38,596 nucleotides of DNA from Streptomyces gossypii (GTDB lineage: Bacteria; Actinomycetota; Actinomycetes; Streptomycetales; Streptomycetaceae), in contig NZ_JAJAGO010000026.1 of assembly GCF_025165795.1 (NCBI RefSeq), forward strand, positions 1 to 38,596, written 5' to 3'. Under the pieces are notes generated by a model. That model ran no database searches and was not told where the DNA came from. It saw nothing but the letters and a program-made list of their open reading frames with translations. Shown here piece by piece: positions 16,090 to 22,198 of this stretch (positions are counted from its first letter, which is position 1; every line of letters begins with the position of its first letter). Position numbers and translations under genes: made by a program.

Positions 16090-17245
16090 AGCGCTCGACC
16101 ACCTTGTTCATGCGCTCCATGGCTCCGGCGAAGATCTCGGGCTCCCGGGCCAGGGCCAGGCGGATGTAGTGCTCTCCCTCCTCGCGGTGCTTCCAGTAGA
16201 AGAAGGTGCCGGATAACACGTAGACCTCCTCTTCGAAGAGGACGGCCTGCAGTTCGGTGGAGGTGAGCGCTTCGTCCTTGATCCGGAACCAGGCGACGCT
16301 GGTGCCGACGACGGGCTCCTGGAACTCCAGGATGGTGCCGCTCAGGGCCTCGCGGGCGGCCGCGGAGTTGGTGGTGATGATGTCGCGGACGGAGCCGAAA
16401 CCGTCGGCGATCGAGTCCTCGATGTAGTGGCTGACCATGTTGAGGACGAACGGGGAGACGTTGAGCAGGACGCTTGTGTGGAGGTCGTAGACCTCCTTGT
16501 GGATGTCCCGGCTGGGGGTGATCATGGCGGCCTTCGCGTCCTGGATGGGCCAGGTCTTGCCGGTGTCCTCCATCACCATGTAGGTGACGCCGGACTCCTC
16601 CAGCAGCTTGTAGATGTCGACCCGGCCCATCTCCTCGTCGCACAGGGCGAAGGAGGCGAAGCAGAAGTCCATGACGAGGACCTTGTCGTGGTCCACGCAG
16701 TAACGGATGACCTCGCTGAAGCCCTCCAGCTGCTGGGCGAGCAGGGTGAAGCCGGTCGGGTTGTTCGGGTCGACCAGGTAGATGGCGTCGGCGTCGACGT
16801 GCTCGGCCAGCTGGTCATAGATCTCCTCGGTCCGGTGCAGGGTGTGCTCGGGGAACGCCGAGATCGGGACCTGCATGTTGCGCAGCAGGTCGACGAGGTT
16901 GTCGAAGCAGGGCTCGATGAGGGCGACCGAGAGCCCGCGCTGCTTGAGGTACATGCCGGCGACCATGGTGGCGACGCTTGCGGAGTACGAGAGCATCGTG
17001 CGGCCCATCTCACGGGCGGTGGGCTGCTGGTGGAGGCGGAAGAACGCGTCGAGGAACTGCTCCTCGAAGTGGGCCTGCTGCTTCTCCTCGGACTCCAGCC
17101 AGAGGGCGGGAAGGCTGGCCACGATCTTCTGCTGGGTCTCGGACTGGCGCTGGTGCGTGTGGGCGTCGGCGAGGTTGAAACGGGTCTTGAGGGCCTCGAT
17201 CTCGTGCTGGGTGAGGTCCACGAAGGTGCTGACGTCTGCGGTCAT
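16079..17245 (-). CDS. rohP: PLP-dependent arginine oxidase/hydroxylase (RohP/MppP-like)
   Basis: A 388-aa fold-type I PLP enzyme. Aminotransferase signatures are NNPTG (161-165), Asp193 in VMDFCF for the pyridine nitrogen and Schiff-base Lys230 in MEDTGKTWP. The EDTGKTWP string is, as I remember, typical of the O2- and PLP-dependent L-arginine oxidases/hydroxylases (MppP, RohP, Ind4) and not of ordinary transaminases. RohP makes 4-hydroxy-2-ketoarginine from L-arginine, the first azomycin step. ATG 17245 has AGGAGG 6 nt upstream, a strong site fitting a first operon gene. Codon 344 is TTA (16214-16216), so translation should need bldA tRNA. Enduracididine formation was considered but MppQ/MppR partners are absent. 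Confidence 0.85.
   Translation of the reverse strand: MTADVSTFVDLTQHEIEALKTRFNLADAHTHQRQSETQQKIVASLPALWLESEEKQQAHFEEQFLDAFFRLHQQPTAREMGRTMLSYSASVATMVAGMYLKQRGLSVALIEPCFDNLVDLLRNMQVPISAFPEHTLHRTEEIYDQLAEHVDADAIYLVDPNNPTGFTLLAQQLEGFSEVIRYCVDHDKVLVMDFCFASFALCDEEMGRVDIYKLLEESGVTYMVMEDTGKTWPIQDAKAAMITPSRDIHKEVYDLHTSVLLNVSPFVLNMVSHYIEDSIADGFGSVRDIITTNSAAAREALSGTILEFQEPVVGTSVAWFRIKDEALTSTELQAVLFEEEVYVLSGTFFYWKHREEGEHYIRLALAREPEIFAGAMERMNKVVERYAR
16214..16216 (-). promoter_or_regulatory. TTA (bldA) codon in rohP
   Basis: Reads TTA on the minus strand, codon 344 (Leu in YVLSGT). In Streptomyces TTA is read only by the bldA tRNA, which accumulates late in growth. Confidence 0.85.
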
Positions 17246-17400
17246 GGAATTCCTCCTGGTGGTTTTCTGCGGGTGATGTTCACCCGGTCACTACGAAAAC
17301 CATAGACAGGAAAGCACCGGGAGCGAATCACGGGCGGATTGCACAATCAATTATCACCGCTATCTTTCCGCAGTTGGCCACTCCGAATGACAGCACACGC
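17246..17400 (-). promoter_or_regulatory. Upstream region of the azomycin-type operon
   Basis: A 155-nt stretch much richer in A+T than its surroundings, between the terminator of the dsbA-like gene and the strong ribosome site of rohP. Minus-strand strings such as GATAATTG and TATGGTTTT could serve as -10 elements, but no full promoter stands out. I see no good match to the autoregulatory elements found elsewhere in the window. Confidence 0.5.
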
Positions 17401-17432
17401 AAAAAGGCATTCCACCGCGGTGGAATGCCTTT
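17401..17432 (-). terminator. Intrinsic terminator with U-tract
   Basis: A perfect palindrome (17403-17432; half-arm AAAGGCATTCCACCG) followed on the minus strand by TTTTT. It lies 24 nt after the stop of the dsbA-like gene and separates it from rohP, so rohP has its own promoter. Confidence 0.85.
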
Positions 17433-17456
17433 CGCGCGGCGTGTCCGCCCTGCGTA

Positions 17457-18176
17457 TTACACGGCGGCCCGCAGCAGCAGGTCCTCATAGACCTTCGGGT
17501 CGTCGGAGTCGATGACGGGCCAGCCGATGCCGTACGAGCCCTCCCAGCGCACGTCGATGCCGGGGTTCGCGTGGTCGCTGCCGTCCGGCAGGAACAGGTG
17601 CGGGCTGCAGCTGACCCGGTCCGTCCTGGAGAGCGCGGTCTGCTCGGAGAGCGCGCTGCGGGCCCGGCCGTCGTCCAGGGCTTCGGCGAGCGCCCTGGCG
17701 TCGATCACACCCGTGCTCTCGGCGACGTCCAGGATCACCTTGCGGTGGCTGATGCACCGCGATTCGGCCCAGAACGCCTTGCGCAGGCCGAGGTCGAGCT
17801 GCTCGGACGCCGTGCGGCTCTGCTCCTTGGCCGCCAGCACGGCCTCCAGCGCGGGCAGGGTGGTGGAGGGGTAGAGCCAGTCCTTGGACTGCCACAGCTG
17901 CCAGCCCGCAGCCGGCTCGAGGCTTGCCATCCTGGCCACCTCACTGTCGGTGCCGGGGCGCGGGCTGGGTGCGTCGTTGAGCATCTCCAGCGGGAAGGCG
18001 CGCAGGTCGAAGCCGACGCGGCCCTCCAGGCCGAGCCGGGCCCGGGTGGCGTGCAGGCGCTGCACGGCGATGTGCGCGAAGGAGCACCAGATGTCGGAGA
18101 AGACGATGACGGTGCCTTGCGCGGGGGTCAGGTCCGCGGAGGCCGGGTTCGCGGAGGTCGGGGAGGTGTCGGTCAC
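17457..18176 (-). CDS. DsbA/FrnE-like thioredoxin-fold protein
   Basis: A 239-aa cytoplasmic protein of the DsbA-like family (FrnE/HCCA isomerase branch). The redox strand reads VIVFSDIWCSFAH, so only one Cys stands where a CxxC motif would be. RCISHRKVILDVAE and VSCSPHLFLPDGS (with the cis-Pro region) fit the fold. GTG 18176 is supported by AGGAG upstream. A different protein of the same fold is fused to the acyl-AMP ligase at 22199. Its role here is unknown: thiol chemistry, glutathione-type isomerisation or protection against a reactive nitro compound are all possible. It ends at a clear terminator. Confidence 0.8.
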   Translation of the reverse strand: MTDTSPTSANPASADLTPAQGTVIVFSDIWCSFAHIAVQRLHATRARLGLEGRVGFDLRAFPLEMLNDAPSPRPGTDSEVARMASLEPAAGWQLWQSKDWLYPSTTLPALEAVLAAKEQSRTASEQLDLGLRKAFWAESRCISHRKVILDVAESTGVIDARALAEALDDGRARSALSEQTALSRTDRVSCSPHLFLPDGSDHANPGIDVRWEGSYGIGWPVIDSDDPKVYEDLLLRAAV

Positions 18177-18241
18177 GAGGTTCTCCTAATGCCGGGAGGC
18201 GTGGTGTGCGGGGGCGGTCATTTCAGCTGGGTCCGGGGTGT

Positions 18242-19066
18242 TCAGCCGGTTGCCGGGACGGCGGCGGCCGCCGCCTCGTGGGCGTCCAGGGCCGCCTCCA
18301 GGTCGAGGTCGGCGCCGGGCAGCCAGGACGGCAGGCCGGGGATGCGGGCCATCGCCGCGAAGAGTGCGTCGATCCGCCCGCCGGCCTGGTCCACCGTCGG
18401 CCCGTGGGCACTCAGCAGCCGGGCGGGCGACAGGCCGGCGAGCGTCCGCACGGCCTGCCCGAACTTCCGGGGATCGGCGACGGCGGTCCACGGGGCTATC
18501 GCGCGGTTGAGGATGTCGAATCCCTCGAAGAACTCCTCCTCGGGTATGTCGGAGATATGTCTGCCGATGGACGGGAGCACGGTGCCGAAGCTGTCGGAGC
18601 TGAAGAGCGTGCCGTCCAGGTGGTCGAACACCGCGAGGGTGCCCGGGCTGTCGAAGGTGGGCGGGCGATAGAAACTCAGTTCGCGGCCGCCCGCTTCTAT
18701 TCGGTGCCCCGGATTCACCGTCACCACCCTTTCCCGGGGAATTCCGAATTCCTCGGAGAGGCGGGTGAGGGTGATCGCGTTGGTGAGGAGCTTCGCCTGC
18801 GGCGCGGCGTCCAGGACTGACATCAGGGATCCGGTGTGGTCCCGGTCGTCATGGGTGACCACGATCCAGCGCAGTTCGCGAGGGTCCACGAGCGACCACA
18901 GGGCGTCGAGGAACCCCTCGCGGTCCACCGGCATGCCGGTGTCGACGAGGAGCGGTTCGCCGGACCGCTGCAGGAAGGCGTGTGTCGGCTGGTCGCCCAG
19001 GCCGGGTATCGGCAGGCGGGAGGCGAGGACGTGGAGATCGGGCCCCGCGCGGTAGGTCTCTGTCAT
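18242..19066 (-). CDS. MBL-fold metallo-hydrolase/oxygen-binding-like protein
   Basis: A 274-aa metallo-beta-lactamase-fold protein. The first metal motif is THDDRDHTG with His72, Asp74, Asp76 and His77: the second His of HxHxDH is Asp, similar to flavodiiron-type domains (HxExDH), which bind two irons. A later SSDSFG and LLSAHGPTVD supply the remaining ligands. There is no flavodoxin domain. ATG 19066 has AGGGAAGGG about 8 nt upstream. It lies between the dsbA-like gene and the transporter on the same strand. A role in reducing oxygen, NO or a nitro compound would fit the neighbourhood but is speculative. Confidence 0.82.
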   Translation of the reverse strand: MTETYRAGPDLHVLASRLPIPGLGDQPTHAFLQRSGEPLLVDTGMPVDREGFLDALWSLVDPRELRWIVVTHDDRDHTGSLMSVLDAAPQAKLLTNAITLTRLSEEFGIPRERVVTVNPGHRIEAGGRELSFYRPPTFDSPGTLAVFDHLDGTLFSSDSFGTVLPSIGRHISDIPEEEFFEGFDILNRAIAPWTAVADPRKFGQAVRTLAGLSPARLLSAHGPTVDQAGGRIDALFAAMARIPGLPSWLPGADLDLEAALDAHEAAAAAVPATG

Positions 19067-19093
19067 CGTGCGCCCTTCCCTGTCGGCGGTCGC

Positions 19094-20032
19094 TCACACG
19101 AACTGGATGGTGACGGAGCCGACGAGCAGCAGGCTCAGGCCCGTCAGGCGGCGGCTGGTCAGGGCGCGCTGGGGCAGCCGGAAGAGTCCGCGGTGGTCGA
19201 TCAGCGCGGAGGTCAGCTGCTGCCCGGTGGCGGTCAGGGCGATGGTCACGGCCGCGCCGATGGCGGGGATGAGCAGGAAGGTCCCCGTGACGTACGCGGC
19301 GGCGCAGGCGCCGCCCAGCCAGCCCCACCACGGCATCTTGCCGAGCGGTGCCACCTTGGGCTTCGGGGTGCGGCTCGTCGCGTAGAGCACCAGCAGGACG
19401 ACTGCGATGGTGAGGGTGGCGACGGCGAAGCTGATCACGGCGACGGTCAGCGGCGAGTCGAGTTCCTTGCGCAGCTCGGCGTTGACCGCTCCCTGGACCG
19501 GCAGCGCCGCGCCCGCCACGAGCGCCAGCGTGTACCAGCCGACCCGGCCCATCGGGGAGATCTTGGCGGCGCCGGGCACCGCGGCGGCCTTCGGGCCCTT
19601 GATGATCACAACGATGCCGGCCAGCACGGCGAGCGCGCCGAGCACGATGCCGGGGTTGAGCGCCTGCTTGTCGAGACCGAAGAGGCCGAACAGGTCGAGC
19701 ACGAGCGAGCAGAACATCTGCCCGGTCACGAAGAGGCCGATCGTCGCGAGAGCACCGAGCCGGGGGATCAGCAGTATGCCGCTGGTGATGTAGAGGGGAC
19801 TGGCCAGCCCGCCCAGCAGGTGCCAAGTCTCCACGTCGGGGAGCTTGTCGAGCGCGCCTAAGGCGCCGGCAGCCACTGCCAGTGCCGTCAACAGCCCGGT
19901 GGCCACTCCCAGTTGGATGGTCGAGGCGCCGTAGGGGGTGCCGACGGCGGTGTTCAGCTGGAGGTTCACCGAGGCCTGGACGGCGAGCAGGCAGCCGACC
20001 AGGAGGGCCACGGCGAGAAGCGCGGTGTGCAT
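19094..20032 (-). CDS. DMT-superfamily transporter (YdcZ/DUF606 tandem type)
   Basis: A 312-aa membrane protein with about ten hydrophobic helices arranged as two homologous halves; the halves share the pattern QxxxNxxL near their first helix (VQASVNLQL and VQGAVNAEL) and end with ATIGLFVTGQ and VTIALTATGQ. This is the DUF606/YdcZ family of small-molecule exporters, here a fused pair. ATG 20032 has GAGGAGAA just upstream. Codon 58 is TTA (19859-19861). Two palindromic operators lie in the divergent promoter shared with a TetR gene, the usual drug-inducible efflux layout. A substrate such as azomycin is possible by location. Confidence 0.88.
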   Translation of the reverse strand: MHTALLAVALLVGCLLAVQASVNLQLNTAVGTPYGASTIQLGVATGLLTALAVAAGALGALDKLPDVETWHLLGGLASPLYITSGILLIPRLGALATIGLFVTGQMFCSLVLDLFGLFGLDKQALNPGIVLGALAVLAGIVVIIKGPKAAAVPGAAKISPMGRVGWYTLALVAGAALPVQGAVNAELRKELDSPLTVAVISFAVATLTIAVVLLVLYATSRTPKPKVAPLGKMPWWGWLGGACAAAYVTGTFLLIPAIGAAVTIALTATGQQLTSALIDHRGLFRLPQRALTSRRLTGLSLLLVGSVTIQFV

Positions 20033-20052
20033 GGGATTCTCCTCGAACGGGC

Positions 20053-20073
20053 AAGTGGACACTGTGTCCACTT
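20053..20073. promoter_or_regulatory. TetR-type operator 1
   Basis: Perfect palindrome with 10-bp arms AAGTGGACAC/GTGTCCACTT and a single central base, 20 nt upstream of the transporter start. Shares the core GGACA-N3-TGTCC with operator 2. Confidence 0.85.
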
Positions 20074-20092
20074 AGCATAGGCATGAAGAGGT

Positions 20093-20115
20093 CAAACGGA
20101 CAAGCTGTCCGTTTG
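20093..20115. promoter_or_regulatory. TetR-type operator 2
   Basis: Perfect palindrome, arms CAAACGGACA/TGTCCGTTTG with a 3-nt centre, 25 nt upstream of the TetR start. Centre-to-centre distance to operator 1 is about 41 nt (four helical turns). Confidence 0.85.
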
Positions 20116-20140
20116 TTGTTCCGGAAAGTAGGGTCGACAC

Positions 20141-20878
20141 ATGAGCAACGGCGACGAGCACCACCGCGGACAGCCGGCCACGCTCCATGAAGGGCGGCCC
20201 GCGAGCGGGCCCCCGGCACGTACGGACCACGCACTCGGCGACCTCCAGGCAGTCACCCGCCCAGGCCACGACACGGACAACGGCGCGGACGGCGGCGCAG
20301 CCGCGAGGCCGGGCCAGCGCGCGGACGCGGTGCGGAACCGCTCGCAGATCCTCGCCGCCGCCGAGCGGCTGTTCAGCGAGCAGGATCCGCGCACGGTCAC
20401 CATGGGCCGGCTCGCGAAGGCCGCGGGAGTCGGGCGCGCCACGCTCTACCGGCGCTTCCCCGACATCTCCTCGGTCGCGGTGGCCCTGCTCGACGAGCAC
20501 GAGGCCCGACTGCAGGGGCAGCTGGTGTACGGGCCGCCGCCGCTCGGTCCGGGCGCCCCCGCCGCCGAGCGGCTTGCCGCCTTCTACCGGGCGGCCGTTG
20601 ACCTGCTGGAGCACCATCTGCCGCTGGCGCTGGGCGCGGAGACCGGATCCGCCCGCTTCGCCACCGGCGCGTACGGCTTCTGGCGCGTCCATGTGCGCAC
20701 CCTGCTGAGGGACGCCCGGTTCCCGGATCCCGACGCGGTCATCGACATCCTGCTCGGTCCGCTGGCTCCGGAGCTCTACCAGTTCCAGCGCCAGACCCTC
20801 GGCCTCTCCGCCGAGCGCGTCGAGCGGGCTCTGGAGCGGACGGCGCTGCGGCTGCTCGAACCGGCAGCCGGCGCCTGA
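20141..20878 (+). CDS. TetR/AcrR-family repressor of the transporter
   Basis: A 245-aa regulator. A disordered 65-residue N-terminal tail rich in Gly, His and Pro precedes the DNA-binding domain (about 66-115): RSQILAAAERLFSEQ, then the helix-turn-helix TMGRLAKAAGVGRATLYRRFPD. The C-terminal ligand-binding domain is helical. The tail is unusual; a shorter product could start within it, but no better start is evident. It is transcribed divergently from the transporter, with two matching palindromes between them, so it most likely represses both genes until it binds an effector. It converges with the next TetR gene. Confidence 0.88.
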   Translation: MSNGDEHHRGQPATLHEGRPASGPPARTDHALGDLQAVTRPGHDTDNGADGGAAARPGQRADAVRNRSQILAAAERLFSEQDPRTVTMGRLAKAAGVGRATLYRRFPDISSVAVALLDEHEARLQGQLVYGPPPLGPGAPAAERLAAFYRAAVDLLEHHLPLALGAETGSARFATGAYGFWRVHVRTLLRDARFPDPDAVIDILLGPLAPELYQFQRQTLGLSAERVERALERTALRLLEPAAGA

Positions 20879-20892
20879 GAAGCTGTCGCCCA

Positions 20893-21510
20893 TCAGGACT
20901 CCAGGGCGGGGAGGATGAGCCGCCAGATCCGCTCCAGCCGTTCCGGCGCCGATCCGTCCAGCGCGCCGGTCTCACCCAGCCACGGTTCGCCTGCCGGAGT
21001 GCCTGGCCGCCGCGTCGCCAGCTCCACGCCGGTGACCACATAGGTGATCAGGGCGGCCACGGCGGTGGCGTCCGCACCGGAGCGCAGCGTGCCCTCCTCG
21101 GCAGCGGACCTGACCAGCCGGGCCACCTCGCGCCGCCACGGACACTCGGAGGCGATACCCTCACCCGACCCCAGCTCCCTGGCCAGCCGCTCACCGGCCC
21201 GCGCCACCTCGTCCGTCGCGAACAGCAGGGTCAGCTCGTGGGTGACGGCCACCAGCTTCCGTACGGCCGACTCACCGGCGCCGTCGGCGATCCGGATCGC
21301 CTGGCCGGTCACCTCCCGCGCCTGACCTCGCACGCCCTCGGCGAGATCGGCCTTGGTCTCGAAGTGGAACGTCAGCGCTCCCGTGGTCACCTCGGCCTCC
21401 CTCCCGATCCGCGCGAGTGACGCGCGCTCATATCCCTGACTGTCGAACACCCGTGCTGCGGCCCGCAGGATGCTCGCCCTGGTCCGCTCCGCTCGCTGCT
21501 GAATCGCCAT
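20893..21510 (-). CDS. ArpA/ScbR-like TetR regulator (autoregulator receptor type)
   Basis: A 205-aa regulator whose DNA-binding domain (about 8-55) reads RASILRAAARVFDSQGYERASLARIGREAEVTTGALTFHF (positions given in pieces: helix-turn-helix about 28-50). The phrase GALTFHF-x-x-K is characteristic of gamma-butyrolactone receptors and pseudo-receptors of Streptomyces. The C-terminal domain is helical with a Trp near 125. ATG 21510 sits ahead of an AT-rich region shared with the divergent MarR gene. With the second receptor-type protein at 32541 it would make a receptor/pseudo-receptor pair, a common layout in signalling islands. Which of the two binds a ligand cannot be told. Confidence 0.8.
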   Translation of the reverse strand: MAIQQRAERTRASILRAAARVFDSQGYERASLARIGREAEVTTGALTFHFETKADLAEGVRGQAREVTGQAIRIADGAGESAVRKLVAVTHELTLLFATDEVARAGERLARELGSGEGIASECPWRREVARLVRSAAEEGTLRSGADATAVAALITYVVTGVELATRRPGTPAGEPWLGETGALDGSAPERLERIWRLILPALES

Positions 21511-21565
21511 GCCATCCCCCCGGGCACCACCCGCCGCGACCGGCGGGCAGCAAGGACTGGGTTTC

Positions 21566-21636
21566 CAGAAAGCTTTACCGAAAGCAACAGTAGCAGAGAT
21601 ACCGAATCGCGATAGCTTTTTTGAAAGCTTTTCTAG
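21566..21636. promoter_or_regulatory. Divergent regulatory region with GAAAGCTT repeats
   Basis: AT-rich spacer between a TetR and a MarR gene. AGAAAGCTT occurs at 21568 and TGAAAGCTT at 21622; AGCTTT-TTTG-AAAGCT (21614-21629) is a perfect inverted repeat, and GCTTTACCGAAAGC (21572-21585) is a second partial one. Likely operator sites for one or both flanking regulators. Confidence 0.6.
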
Positions 21637-21669
21637 CGGGGACCGCCTTCGGCCGTGCATGCTGGTCCC

Positions 21670-22125
21670 ATGACGACGAAGAGCCACCTCCCGCAGCCGC
21701 CCGGCACCGCGCAGCTCCTGGCACGGCAGACGGTCCAGCTCGCCGCGGTCATGGACGCCGCTGCCGAGAAGGCCGCCGCCGCCTCCGGACTCACCCGCGC
21801 CGACGTGGACGTACTGCACTCCCTGCACCAGGCGAGAGGCCGCCTGACACCCAGCGAACTGGCCGCCGCCTGCCGCCTCTCGTCCGGCGGCACCAGCAAC
21901 ATCGTCCGCAGGCTCGCGGCCTCCGGCTATCTCATCCGGGAGGCCAACTCGACGGACGGGCGCAGCAGTTGGGTGCAGCTCACCGAGGAGGGCAGCCGAC
22001 TGGCACAGACGGTCACCGACGCCGTGGACGCCGGACACGAACGGCTGCTCCAGCGGCTTCCCGACGGCCTCGCGGAGCAGCTCAGCCGCCTGCTGGGCGA
22101 CGCCCTGACGCAGCTGGAGCGCTGA
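21670..22125 (+). CDS. MarR-family transcriptional regulator
   Basis: A 151-aa winged-helix regulator. Helical N-terminus for dimerisation, then LTRADVDVLHSLHQARGRLTP (given for orientation, residues about 40-60), recognition helix SSGGTSNIVRRLAASGYL and the wing EANSTDGRSSWVQLTEEG, followed by a C-terminal dimer helix. The D-x-R-S/G-x-x-x-x-L-T-x-x-G wing pattern is canonical. ATG 21670 chosen; a GTG at 21655 is possible and neither has a strong ribosome site. Divergent from the ScbR-like gene and convergent with the ligase fusion. Ligands for such proteins are often phenolic or acidic metabolites. Confidence 0.85.
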   Translation: MTTKSHLPQPPGTAQLLARQTVQLAAVMDAAAEKAAAASGLTRADVDVLHSLHQARGRLTPSELAAACRLSSGGTSNIVRRLAASGYLIREANSTDGRSSWVQLTEEGSRLAQTVTDAVDAGHERLLQRLPDGLAEQLSRLLGDALTQLER

Positions 22126-22198
22126 AGCCGGGCGTCGCCGCTGCGCCTGCCGGGCAGTCGCCCGCCCCTCAGAAACCCGCGCCTCAGACACCCACTCC

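Noticed and set aside
16079..17245. Enduracididine or indolmycin pathway for the PLP enzyme
   Set aside because: The neighbours are a DapA-type aldolase, a heme-oxygenase-like oxidase and a RohQ-sized protein, and there are no MppQ/MppR or indolmycin partner genes. Azomycin fits better.
17246..17400. An autoregulatory element in front of rohP
   Set aside because: The string GAAAACCATAGACAGG resembles half a site, but the second half and the CGCAWGC centre are missing.
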